Origin: Tubulanus polymorphus
Taxonomy: Eukaryota > Nemertea > Palaeonemertea > Tubulaniformes > Tubulanidae
DNA length: 64,000 bases
Reading direction: 5' to 3'
Assembly (NCBI RefSeq): GCF_964204645.1
Contig: NC_134027.1
Coordinates: forward strand, 5,444,485-5,508,484
Shown here: positions 10,307-22,199 of the stretch, one piece after another
Numbering within the stretch: the first letter of the stretch is position 1
Layout: each line of letters begins with the position of its first letter
Notes under the pieces: generated by a model
Told to the model about the DNA's origin: nothing
Seen by the model: the letters and a program-made list of their open reading frames with translations, nothing else
Databases searched by the model: none
Translations under genes and position numbers: made by a program

Positions 10307-13300
10307 ATGAGGGTTTTCCGCAATAATCTACTCGGTTTGCCACCAACACGATCCGATGTACAGTATCAACCCACGTGTCAGAGCGATACTGTAAGTTCTT
10401 CTCATTTCCACATACCATTTTCAGTTGGTGCTGATTGCTTCCGGCGAACTTTACCATTCTAACCACGTAGCTCTCTCAATTCCGAAAAGGTCCTGCCAAA
10501 ATACAACGCAACGCGTATTAATGGCGTTAAGCTGTCCTAATTCTTTGTGGTATATCTTAACATTGATAGAAATTTCGTCGGATTTTCTTGTCAGGTGTGA
10601 CGGTCACAGCGCAAGACTGATTGCAATAACTATCATCGTTTATTCATGATATGCGAGCAACGTTGAAGAATGCAGAGGTTTCATTCCGACTGAAATGTTT
10701 TCGATCACGAAAATAGAATCAACGCTGCAACCTAAAATACTATGATTACAGATTTGGATGAATCTGCTCTTGTAAATCTTTGCAAAAGTCAAAAACCACG
10801 CTTTTTACTTTTCTTTCATGTTTGCAGATTTCTTAATATTCAAATTTATTCTATGCTACCAATCCTGCCATTGATCGACAAAGCACTACTCATACGCAAT
10901 GTTGCAATTAACTTCTTTTGATTTAAGGGCACTGTAATTGGCATATGCGGCTGCGTAAAACATCAAAGTCAAACGGCGTATTTTCTCACATCTTAAAAGA
11001 GTTTTGATCGCCTTGAACAGTCGTTGATGTCGATGCCATGAAGAACACACTTTCTAATTGCCCATTCTGTTCAGGGGAGTGGTGCACCCCAGCCTTGTGT
11101 GTAAAATTAACTAAAATGATTGGGCATAGTCTCCAACGATTAGGTTTGGGCTTTTTAGTCAGATTCAATGCCTGTTTCTCATAGAAAGTAGATCACTTTA
11201 ACACACACACACCAACTTATTGCATTCGTGCATGGACGCCAAGCGTGTTTGGGCATTTTTTGCAATAAAGGCTGATTTATCAGTGACAGCAAATAGGATG
11301 AATTAGGAAAAAATAGTGATAAAGTAGACAACGCTAAACAGTTTGGATAAGGGCAATGCATTAGATTCAGATTCCGGATAAGAGTTGGTACTATCAGGAG
11401 ACTGAATGAATGACCAGAATTGATTTGTTGGCTTTCAAATGACCCCTCGATATTGGTGACCAAACACGACGTTCTTTGCCGCCTAGTTCATTGCCTCTTT
11501 GCCTCGTCTTGATACATTGCCTGGATTTCTTTCCGGGGAAACAATACTCAATTGAACTTCCCCCGATAGCCTTCATTAACCGATACAGAACTACGTATAA
11601 TAGCAGTTCCGTTTACAATTTTCCTGTACCTCAGTTAATGCTCCCTGGATCTTTTTGCGGTGTCGGGGAGCTTTGTTGTCAGGGATGGATAATCGTCAAA
11701 GCGTTGTTACGAAGGATTTAAGATGTTCCCGCGCTGCTAGGGAGCGGAATCCCAGGAGCTACGAAGCTTTGATATTTTGTAACTGTGTTTTTATAATTTT
11801 CTTATCTACATAACCACTTCAATCATTGGTCAAATCGCGGGGATAAAAGTTGCTGAAGGAATTTGATAGACAAGAATAGTCCCAAGCGAGAGATCTTTGA
11901 GCCATTTGACACTCGGTTGCAATTGCTGTTATCGCCTGAGAAATTATTTATAATTTTCTTGTTGCAGCTCACAGACTATGAAATTGACAATAGCCGAGAA
12001 GAATATCCATCGAAGAAAGTGTTAGAGCTGGTGGCGTATACAGTGTATAAAAGGCGTCTATTATATGTCTGTCTTGCTTCCACTTTGATTTTTGCGGGAA
12101 TTGTTGCCATGAGATTGACTGTAAACATCGAACCAGGTAATGCCCCCAACCCCAAACCTCCTCTGCGGTTGTATGTTTTCCTCATCATTTTGATCAAAAC
12201 CTTTCATGGTGTTCTTTAACCGTACTGCTTTTATGAAAGATGAAGAGATTCCTGTGGCTTTTGTTCAAAATAATTACATTTGATCTCCAATTAAAATTCA
12301 ATCGCTTTTTCACGTGAATATTATTTTGAGTAGGCCAACGACTTTGTTCTTCCGCGCTTACATCCTCGGGAACTTCAGTTTCCTCGTCAATATAGCTAAG
12401 CGTGATTAATCCAATGAAATAGCAATTCGAGTTTGCACCGGTATGATGCGTCTCCATCAAAAAAACAATGTGGAATCATGATGTCGCCTCGCAGGTTCCG
12501 TGCGTCAGTACACCATAACCACGACGTGTGTCGATTACACCCTGGAGGTAGTAATATGAAAAACGAGTTAATTTCGAAAACATGACATTCTATGTGGTTA
12601 CAAACGCAAATTGATCCGGTGAACTTTCTAGCAAATTTGGAATATTCATTACCGACGATAAATTGAGTTTCCGTACTGTTTCCTTTAAGTAATAGAACGA
12701 GGTCACACGTTATTCATATTAAACACTAAAAGATTTCCCAGTATATATTCAATTTCATACGTCGTTTCTCTCTTTTTGAGATGATGATGATGATGGTTAT
12801 GATGACGAAGTTGTCGAATCTGAAAGATTAACAGATGTATCTCATAAATCGAGAAACAGAACTGGAATCAATGTGACGAGAAATTCTTCTCGGTGCAATG
12901 GAACTAACGCAACGAATCTGGTTAGTGAAAATATGACTACCCAGTCATATTTACCACGGAGAATCAATTCTTCAATTGATCATACGCCATCTGCATCAGG
13001 GAAAACGCAACGACCGACTTCACAACCGGAGTTGGATCTCAACGGAACAGCTTTTCCCGAGAGTTCTTCATATGAACGCGGACGGAACGACAACAGCCTG
13101 GATGGAACTATGAGTCTAAACGGAACTAGATCATCAGACATAAACATCACTCGAAATGCGAGTATCAGTATATCAACTTTGAATCGCAAAAGTAAAACAG
13201 GCGATATAGAAAGTAACAATGTGGAAAAAGACAAACGTTTTTCAAAATCGAATAATTTAACAAACACTGCTACAGATACAAAGGACATTTTTCAACCAGG

Positions 13301-13400
13301 TAGTAATTTGGTGTCTAGACAAACAAACTCTACGATCAGATTGTCGAAAAAGCGTAAACCGAAACAAAAAGAAAATGAAATCGCTCGTCATCGAAACTAG
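10307..13400 (+). CDS. Paralog A: small single-pass membrane protein with N-glycosylation-rich ectodomain
   Basis: Unrecognised family. Model of three coding exons: 10307-10390 (the exon itself starts at 10213 after an acceptor), 11968-12136 and 12781-13400, giving 290 residues; intron phases 0 and 1. The N-terminal 28 residues carry LLGLPPTR and a conserved Cys. Exon 2 holds the basic stretch YKRR followed by a hydrophobic segment (about residues 59-76), so a cytosolic N-terminus (type II) is predicted by the positive-inside rule. Exon 3 begins with an Asp run, then a Ser/Thr/Asn-rich tail with 13 N-glycosylation sequons and a basic C-terminus (KKRKPKQK). The start at 10307 is preferred because it aligns exactly with the start of paralog B at 37509; an in-frame ATG at 10265 would add 14 residues. 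There is no enzymatic domain. Function is unknown; a surface or mucin-like role is inference only. Confidence 0.8.
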
Positions 13401-13451
13401 ATTTGAAACTCTGTTGTAACTGTTTACATGTATCTTGTTTTTGAAATGTAA

Positions 13452-13457
13452 AATAAA
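13452..13457 (+). other. Poly(A) signal of paralog A
   Basis: AATAAA lies 52 bases after the stop codon. It defines a short 3' UTR that converges on the 3' end of DNAAF4. Confidence 0.7.
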
Positions 13458-14005
13458 TCGCCTTGTTTGTCACAAGTTAATGGTGGTGGCATAGATTTGT
13501 AAGTATTAGGTGTAAAACACTTAAGAACCTTTCATTAAAGGGAAATTCTCTCAATGTACGCGCAATGTACTTTGATGATAAAGTGTGTGTTTTAAATAGG
13601 AGTGGACTGAGATTTGGTGGAGAATTGCTTGTTTTTGGGTATGTAATCGCAAAAATCTAATTGCTGTTAGTTTTCGTTGTACCATACTCCTAGTGAAGAA
13701 TTTTTGTAAATTTCATGTCTGATCATCACCGAGCATAAACGCGTTCGTCCCTGTTGACATCGTTTAATATTCAATTAGCCAATAATTATTTCCCTACGAA
13801 TACTGAAAATTCGACCCCCTGAGCTCAGAAGTGCTTCAGAAAAATTGAAACGTTGAATTATTGAATCGGCATCTGCGTAGGGCGTCGTGAATAGGGCGTC
13901 TGCATAATATATAGAATATCGTCAATCTAGAACCAAAGCCCACGTTACGCGTATAATAAGAGACTCATAAATAATTGAATTGAAGAAATGATTACAAAAG
14001 TATTC
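13458..14005. other. Convergent intergenic spacer
   Basis: The spacer lies between the 3' ends of paralog A (+) and DNAAF4 (-). No coding or RNA gene is seen. Confidence 0.6.
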
Positions 14006-14011
14006 TTTATT
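14006..14011 (-). other. Poly(A) signal of DNAAF4
   Basis: TTTATT on the plus strand reads AATAAA on the minus strand, about 340 bases past the DNAAF4 stop codon. Confidence 0.65.
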
Positions 14012-14350
14012 AAAGGTTTTACAGTGAACTTCGTTAATACATTAATACATTGTAGTCTACGTCATTCCTCTATGAATTATAGAAATACACGTTCACACTA
14101 ACAGATGGACACGTATAGGCACATTACGTGGAACCTTTTAACGATATGCGAACTTGTAAGTTTTATCGGGTACATAAATGCAGGATCATTGAGAAGTGCG
14201 CAGCGTGCATGTCTAGAAAGTCATTTTTCACAGAGATCGCAATTCAGATCGAACAGAGTCGCTTAGTAGTCAATTCAGTTTTTTTTAATACTTTTGACAT
14301 GATTTTCGCGATATCTTCAAATAAACATCATTTTTTCTATGCGAACGAGT

Positions 14351-15535
14351 TCATTGTGCTTCGATATTCGAACCTTGAATAACTACCCTTATATTATCCA
14401 TGTCCTTAATAATTTGTTGATTATTCGGATCAATCTTTAAAGCTGCGTCATAGTCCATCAAACCCTCGACGTATAGTCCGAGTTGGCAAAGCGCAGTTCC
14501 TCGACGAACGTGAACTTTTAAGCGACTAGCGGCATTGAGCTGAACTGCAGGTGTAAGTAGTTCTAATGCTCTGGAAGCATCTTCGATACATTTCATAAGA
14601 TTACCGAGTTTCAAGTGACAAGCCGCTCGATTTGAATGCAATGATGGTAAATTTGGTGACAGTTGAATAGCGTGAGTGTATGCATTCACTGCACCTAAAA
14701 GATTTCCAGATTTGAATAAACTATTTCCTTTATCTTGCAACCAAATCGGATCATTTTCTTCTTCCGTGAAATCGCCATCACCTATTGCTTTAGATGCTGC
14801 TTGCCTCCGATCGGCTTGCTTCTTCAACCATTCATCTTCTTGATCCTTTTGTGATTCTCTTGCCGCTGTCGGAAACACCCTCGGTGTGAAGGCAACTCCT
14901 ATTTTTCCAATCTCACGAACCGGTTCTTGGTTAACAGCTTCAACTGTTTTTCTCTTCTTTCCAGCAACACGAGTATCGTCTATCTTCTGGTTCTCTTGTA
15001 ACAAAATTTTCTTGGCTTCTAATGCTTGAAGTCGTCGTTCTTGCTTCCATTTCTCTAAATCTCGCATTGCTTCTGCTTTTTCGTTTTCTTTCTGTTTCTC
15101 GATTCTCTCTCTTTCTTCTTGGTCGATTCTCATCGCCTGTTGAACCAACAACTTTTCTCTTTCCCTCTTCTTTTCCGATTTCTCCTTCTCTTGTATTTCT
15201 GCTCGTTCATGAGCTCTCCTAACAGCTTCCTCCCTGATAGTCTTCATGAGCTCTTTATCAGCGGATTTTGGTGAATGTAACTGATCCCAGTGACCAGGAA
15301 CACATTTTTTCAAACGAAATGTAACCAGACCGTTTTCAATAGTCGCTGAGCTTTGATTATCATCGATAGATCCAAACAGCATGCATTCAAAAATATAAGG
15401 CGGGTTGTTCACTTTGACGTAATTCACTGATGACATGACATCTATTTTCGCTGTCTTCGCCCCTTTCAGAGGAACAGTAATAACGACAGTCGTGTCGCTG
15501 TCTTCCCACGAATAATCTTCCACGGACAAAGGCAT
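14351..15535 (-). CDS. DNAAF4: DNAAF4 (DYX1C1) dynein axonemal assembly factor
   Basis: Cytoplasmic co-chaperone for pre-assembly of axonemal dynein arms, 394 residues in a single exon. Seen in order: an N-terminal CS/p23 domain beginning MPLSVEDYSWEDSD (about 1-88), a charged Glu/Lys/Arg-rich coiled coil (about 90-175), the DYX motif FTPRVFPTAARESQ with EWLKKQADRR (about 217-242), and a C-terminal TPR block (about 265-390) with the typical LHSNRAACHLKLGN helix pair. The length is close to the family's usual size. Known for the family: the CS and TPR domains bind Hsp90/Hsp70 and partner assembly factors; loss causes ciliary dyskinesia in vertebrates. The start is the first ATG, directly before the conserved N-terminus. 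Vertebrate orthologs are split into many exons, so the lack of introns is odd and suggests intron loss or an old retrocopy. It sits head-to-head with the gene at 16354. Confidence 0.95.
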   Translation of the reverse strand: MPLSVEDYSWEDSDTTVVITVPLKGAKTAKIDVMSSVNYVKVNNPPYIFECMLFGSIDDNQSSATIENGLVTFRLKKCVPGHWDQLHSPKSADKELMKTIREEAVRRAHERAEIQEKEKSEKKREREKLLVQQAMRIDQEERERIEKQKENEKAEAMRDLEKWKQERRLQALEAKKILLQENQKIDDTRVAGKKRKTVEAVNQEPVREIGKIGVAFTPRVFPTAARESQKDQEDEWLKKQADRRQAASKAIGDGDFTEEENDPIWLQDKGNSLFKSGNLLGAVNAYTHAIQLSPNLPSLHSNRAACHLKLGNLMKCIEDASRALELLTPAVQLNAASRLKVHVRRGTALCQLGLYVEGLMDYDAALKIDPNNQQIIKDMDNIRVVIQGSNIEAQ

Positions 15536-16353
15536 CGTGCCGGCTCAAAGCAGCAGCAGTGTAAAAGACTCGTAGAGAAACTGGAGCGCGCTAGGCCTCT
15601 ATATACCTGACGCTGTCGCACGATAATGCACTACGTAAATGGCGACGAACACCGGTGAATGTCGAGTCCCGCGTACACGGTGAATATAAAACCGTTAACC
15701 CAATTCAGCGAGTTTACGATTGTCACCATAGAGATATATAACAAACAACAGAAACAGTCTTACAGTCTACGCACGTTATTGAAAATTGAAACAATTTTAT
15801 TGATAAAATCCGCATTTTTTCGGATGTGACTCAACAATAAGACATATTTGGTATTTGTTATCAGGATACGAAGCAATTTTAATTCATAATTCAATTCAAA
15901 ACAAACCACGAACGTATTCGTACGATATGAAAATATTTTTAAATGATTTCTTCCATATAAAAAAATCTTCATTACATTTATTTTTCTTTCATAAATGCAT
16001 CAAAATCTAAGACTAGCGATGTTTCTTTTCAATACGTTTACCGGTAATTAAGAATCACATTTCATGGATTCGTTGATCGGTTTCTCCATAAAAATGAATG
16101 AACTAATTGGTGGTTTAACCTGCACAGTCACTACGCACCTGCCAAACAGTTTTTCAGTGTAATGGTTTTATGGCAAAGCTAACACACAGCACGTACCGTC
16201 TCAACAAATAGCATTATGATCTTGGCAATAAAATGTCGCGGTAAGGCGCTTTGTCGCTATATAAGTACAGAAACTTACAGGATCAACCGGGGTTCATCGT
16301 GCAATAATCATACCAGAGTGAAAGCTAATATTTATTGAAACTCACCAAAGACG
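15536..16353. promoter_or_regulatory. Head-to-head intergenic region, possible bidirectional promoter with X-box-like site
   Basis: This 818-bp spacer separates the divergent starts of DNAAF4 (-) and the unrecognised gene (+). At 15722-15735 the sequence GTCACCATAGAGAT fits the degenerate RFX X-box consensus RYYNYYATRRNRAC at every position but the last. RFX control of DNAAF4 is known in vertebrates; use of this site is inference. No other gene is seen in the spacer. Confidence 0.35.
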
Positions 16354-19300
16354 ATGATGGATACAGAACGGTTTGATGTCAATATACTGACTCTAGTTTA
16401 TGGCCAATACTGGCCCGCAAATATACCAACCGAATACAAGCTTAACAGGTACGTTGAAGTAGATAAAAACGGCATTATATATTTTTGTAGCATTATATCT
16501 AAAAATCACTGGCAAATATAGACATACCTTCCGTTAAGTCGGTAAAACAAAAGAACTGTCCATTTCCAATTCCAAAATCGGAAAGTAATTAACAGGTGTG
16601 GGAACGGTTTTCAATCAGAGTCATTACGACATAATTCTACTGACCTCGAGTAGGTTTGATAACAGAGTGCCATTTTTAAGATAAAAACAAATAATAAGCA
16701 ATGGAAATAGTTTGTACCAAGCAGGTGGCCTTGTAAGTAACATTAATCAACGTGGATTTGCAAAGCAGTTATGTATGAATTTATATCCTGTAGCTTCAGT
16801 ATTTGATACACCGTCGCTTTCTCAAAGGGATTTCTCACGCTTTGCTTTGACTTTTACTGTATTGCTGAATTAACGCAGTACCGTGTCGTAATTGTAGTCT
16901 GTATTAATTAGGTGACGTTATAATTTGAAATGTTTCCTTTCTCACGACGAGATCTTGCGTTTGTTGACTCAGAATGAATGCGACCTGCTCATTATAACAG
17001 GAGTACTAGTCCTTTTATATATAACAGTCATTGAATATTAATGTGTGTTACCGTCGTATCCTTCAAATTCGTGGAAAGTGGGAAAGTGTACATTTCATTT
17101 GCTGGAAGTAAAAACCTTGTTTAACACGTAAAGAATAAATATATAAGATAATGGCCCATAGGCAAGACTAATATATACACATGGTTATGCTAAATTAAAC
17201 AAAGGTCAGCTTTGAGGTCAAGACATTAACAAATTTGCTCTTATGAAAATATGGACCGCTATGTCGTTGAATATGACCAGCTTAAATCATAACGACGACA
17301 TTTGATGGACCAACACTTTCCCTGGGCAATTAACAGAAATTATTGTTGCAGAATCTGTAGGCGTTGAATAATTTATTGGAAATCTAAACGCTCGATGTCG
17401 TAATGTCAGCATCATCATCATCTGATTAACAATTTGATAACGAGCTGATCAATCACTGTGGTAGATATAAACTTTTCAGCCATTAGCCGAAAAGGCATTT
17501 AGTTGTTTTTGTGCGTGACGCAAGACTGTCTCGTTGACGACGGCATCGAACTCGGCAGGGTGGCTTAATAAATTAATCAAGAAACTCAAATAAGCGTGTG
17601 ATACACAAATATTGTCTTGCGCTGGATGTTGTCACAATGGACGACGTAGCTTGCGTGCGATGAACATTTTCTTTAAGAGATATTGATTCCAACCAAGCAA
17701 GGAATATTCTGTGTTCGTTTTAACGCGAGAAATATATTGAACTGAATTAGTATAAGCGCCTTGAAACATTCGATTAAGATATACGTGTATAAAATCTCTT
17801 CCTATCGGCTGAAGTAGAATCAAATAAAGGGTCAAGTTCATGGCCCCAATTCGTCATTCTCAGATTGAAATCAACTGAGATTCTTTCGGCAAGGACATCT
17901 ATTGACGATGCTCATTAGCATAATTTCTGTTCGAGATCGTGAGAAAAAAGATCTGGTCTATATATGTTGAATGGTATAGATAGTAATTTGGTTCATATTT
18001 TCCAATTATTAGTATTATCGACGGTTACACGCGATGTGTGCGCAATGGTACACGTAATTTACTTAAGTAGGTACTTTTTTGGGCATTCAGAATCAGTGGA
18101 GCATCGCAAATTCATTAAAACCGCTTTACTTTTCTTTATCGTCGCGCACGCAATACGTGAATTATTGAACTAAAAACGAATAGCAGATCGAGATTCTAAT
18201 AATTGATTTCTCGATATATCCTAATTTCGGACGTTTTAATCTTATTTATTCACTTTGTTAATTCACGCTGAATGTCGCGCACTTGTTTGCATTGTTCGCC
18301 ATTTTCGTGCACAGCTACGCAATTCGCAACGAGCAGATATGTGGACTTTCCGTACAAAATAACGATCACGAAACGCACAGTACCAGTCTACAGGAATAAA
18401 TCAAGCTATTAAAAACACATGAGCTCGTTCTTTGTTTGAAATATTGACTATGAAATTGCTTTTCGCTCAAACCAGTAGAAGCGAAGAATTATTCTCAAAT
18501 TAAGGCTGTAATTGATTAGATATGCGGTAATTTTATCGCAGCTGATCGATGTATTCACGGCAGGTTGACCAATATTATTGTTGCTTCCAACGATACATAT
18601 TGTGCGCGACTATTTGATGATTTTATCGGACAACGCGAACGATGTATGAGGTTATGCTGCAGTATCACTCATTACAGTGTTATATAATTAGGTAGTGGCG
18701 CAAAATGTTAAGAACTGAAAGCGTGAAACTTGGGAATATAATTGATGTGAAAAGGTAACCATGATCGAGTATATACCACGTGACGACATTCCGTGGAAAT
18801 GTGCACTGATTTCCTCTTACGCGTATTTTGATAGATATATATTTCTTTTGTTAGTCATTAGGGAAACGATTCATTTGATTCATTACTCATTTTTATTGAT
18901 GTTTTTCTAGAATAACACCGTGTTCTCGGCCGCCAGTTGTCAAACTCGATGCTTGGACTAAAACTGATTCGGGGCCTAGGGTGAGTTTCGATGTTAATGA
19001 AATTCTAATATATAATATTGCTTAATCTCTACTAATCTACATTTTCAACATCATGATTTTGACTATTTTCTATATTGTAAATAAATTAGCGTGTCTTGAA
19101 TGAGTCTTGAATGGAGACGAATGCTCATTGACGATCACAGTTCTTTTCTTTTACGTGCATATCGATCATACATTTGCGTCGCTTTTGGAATTATACTGTT
19201 AAATGGAAATGAATTTGAAATGACACACGCGATTTGTGTCGATTGTTTAAATGATTTAGAGTAAAATTAAGATGCAATCAATTTATCATTAAGTACAAAA

Positions 19301-21926
19301 TGTGTGCCGAGTCATCATCATTAATCAATTCAATTCAAGAAATGTAATCTGATCGTGTTTGACAATGTCACTTGGTGTGTGTATACTTATTTCAGCCGCC
19401 TTCAAAAGATCGGGGAGGGATCTATGTGCCGGAGAAATATTCACAAGGTATGTGTATTATATTCCGTAAATGCAATCCATTTATTTCATTTGAAAATATT
19501 GCTAGAATAGCGAATTTGAAAATCAAAGACGTTTACTGTTATAATGATGATTCTTTAGTATAGTGTAAGCAGTACCAGTGAACATAACATTATATAACAG
19601 CCATATCTAACATCATTGATTTACACCAAGAGACATAAGACGAAAAATTCCATTTCCAAACTAGTAAAATCGCGTATTGTGCTGAATCTCGTCCGTTATG
19701 TCAGACATTAAATACGAAATCGGTAGAAACAGGAAGTAGAAATGTTCAGCCTAATGGAGTCGCTATTATTGAAAGCCACGTTAATAACCGTTCAAATATA
19801 ATCCTAACGATCTACGCAAGGAAGCAAGCAATGCGGTCGCAAAATATCTCAACCGCGTCGACCTCTTTTATCACATGTATTTGCTGAAAAGCATTCTTAG
19901 TTCTGAAAGCAGTTCTTTTTTTCAGATATGGATTCATGCAAATTAACGAAGGTAAAGATTGTGTTTTCTCGTGGCTCGCTTAACATGTTGTCTGAGTAGA
20001 AGGCTAATTGAAACTTTAATTTTTCACTCTTAAGTCACAATTTAGGAAACTTGCAGACCAGGTACGCGAGGTACATATAGGCTATCCCGGTAGAATTCGC
20101 ACTTCCACCAGTTTTAGGGTAAATAACATTCTTTAAGCTTACCTTCCCTGATAACGATTTTAATATACACGTATCTTACCAATTTCTTTTTTTAAGAATC
20201 TGCGATCAGCCCCGACAAAAAATGACAATCAACCAATACTTTATCGTAGTCAATTGGCGGAAAGTATGAAAGTATTCCAAAAGAAAACGTGGAATCCTCA
20301 TGATTCGACTACAGAAACAAGAAGATTTAGACGCGAACCACTACATGTAAGATGTAAACCAATAATGGGTTCTAATCCCTGGCAAACAGAGACCAAAACG
20401 TAAGTATAACAAGACCGGGGTTGCGTGATAGATTTAAACAGTCAACTTTTACAGTAGACTCACACTCACTTATTCGGATTACTATAGGGACTGCCGAAAT
20501 TTCTCCGAATTAAGTAAAATCTGAATTATGAACGAAAGTTTACATGGTTGACGACGTACTGATATAAAGGTTCACTTGGAAGGCAAAGAACAGTTATGAG
20601 CCAGAAATATATGCTGAAACGATTTTTCTATCATGGCATTCACATTGTAGGTTGAATACATCAAAGTATGTTTATGAGCCAAGACAGCGTCCGAGTTCAA
20701 GTCCGGCTAAGATGCGCGATAACCAGACAGGCGAATTCGATTCACTATCGACATCTAACATATACAGTATAGCAGCCTGCGACATCATCGATAGCGGCTT
20801 TGGAGATATAACCGACAATGGGGACAAAGCAATATCCGAATCAGATATGTCGGACGATGAAAACATCCCTGAACCATCGGTCGACGAAAGCCGATGTGCG
20901 CCAGATTTATACCTGCGTCCGGAGAACATGCAGGCTGTTTATTCGGCTGAGCATCCACGAGATTATCTCAAGTACGATTTCGACGCATCTCGCGTGCTCT
21001 TACCTTCGTACGAATTCGAATACGCCGGCCCTATCGAGTTCAAACACGTCGATTTTAATGATTTGAGTAAATTCGACAAAGACTGGCGCGAAATGACGAA
21101 GAGACGACCGGCGAATGTCGCTGACGAGGCGATGATAGATCGATTTATACAATTGGAAAGACTTCAAACAAAAACAATCGAGTGGGAAATATCGAAGAAA
21201 GAAAAGGCTCGAGCCGCCATTCGTCACAAAATGGCACTATCACAGATACTGAAATCGCAAGGACGACGAGCCCAAAGTGCTAGAAGTCGCGATAGAAAAT
21301 GTTGCGGAAACTGTTTACAGCCTGCATGTACAGGAGACTGCCCGACAAAGAAAGCAGCCCAGCATATTTGTATTCAATGTCGGCAGCCGTATTGCAATGG
21401 GCGATGTGCGCAATCATCCACCGCGTATACCGACCACACTCGACAAACTCCGATCGGCTCCGACGACGATGATGTACGCTCCAAACCACCAACTCGCCCT
21501 CAATCGTGCAACGCCTGTCAGAATCGCACTAGCCGCGGTAAACTTATCAACGCAAATAACATTATAATGGGCAGACCGAGATCTAGTCACGCTACATACT
21601 CAAGCGGCGGGCGATGTGCAAAAATCGGAAAAGATCTGCGTCCTCGTTCAGGGATTCAGGTTGACGATGATCTGAGTAAACAATTTGATAAACTCGGTGT
21701 TGATCAACACAGTCGCCCGAGCACTGCTAAACGTACCAAGATCAAAGGTCGCTCGGCGGTGATACCCGGTAAAGCGTTTCATTCTCAGAGACATAATTCG
21801 CTAACGACTACGAGAAAGATTCGAATCAAATCAGCACCGCCGAGACTTAAACGTGCGCGCGCTGTTACGAAAAGATCTCAATCAGCTAAGACGGAAACTT
21901 TAAACGAAACGATGCAATATAACTAA
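16354..21926 (+). CDS. Unrecognised 601-residue protein with twin Cys motifs
   Basis: Seven-exon model: 16354-16448, 18911-18980, 19396-19447, 19926-19951 (26 nt), 20035-20118, 20197-20399 and 20651-21926. Phases join cleanly and total 602 codons including the stop. The protein is hydrophilic, without signal peptide or membrane segment, so it is probably intracellular. The last exon holds an acidic stretch (DMSDDENIPEPSVDES), a Lys/Arg/Glu helix, and two copies of a compact Cys motif, CGNCLQPACTGDC and CIQCRQPYCNGRC, that look metal-binding. The C-terminus is very basic, with RIKSAPPRLKRARA and RSQSAK. I do not recognise the family. The head-to-head position with DNAAF4 makes a ciliary role a testable guess. 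Exon 4 is the least certain: it is short, and phase demands the acceptor at 20033-20034 for exon 5 if it is included. Skipping exon 4 and using the later acceptor at 20055-20056 also keeps frame. Confidence 0.75.
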
Positions 21927-22131
21927 TCTTTTAATTCTCGATAAATCTTGAGACGAGAAATACGAAACAACACACATAGAATAGGCCGGCTTCACTCCAT
22001 TACAAGTATGACCCATTTCCCATGATTTCTAACAACTTCTCGATTATAACATACTCTTGATTGATCTCATGTAAAAATATCTGTCTTACAACATATTCCC
22101 GAAAAATCTATGAATATAGACGTATTCTGGT

Positions 22132-22140
22132 TTTAATAAA
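22132..22140. other. Overlapping convergent poly(A) signals
   Basis: TTTAATAAA contains AATAAA on the plus strand (22135-22140), for the gene ending at 21926, and ATTAAA on the minus strand (22132-22137), for the F-BAR gene ending at 22200. The two signals share three bases. Confidence 0.6.
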
Positions 22141-22199
22141 TCTGTTGTCTTTATCTATATCTTGGTCTCCATTTGGTCGAAATGTGATCTCCTCTGTAT

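Noticed and set aside
10425-10649. Open frame directly after paralog A exon 1, preceded by a TTTTCAG
   Set aside because: It would need a 34-base intron and has no counterpart in paralog B; the conserved partner of exon 1 is the membrane exon at 11968.
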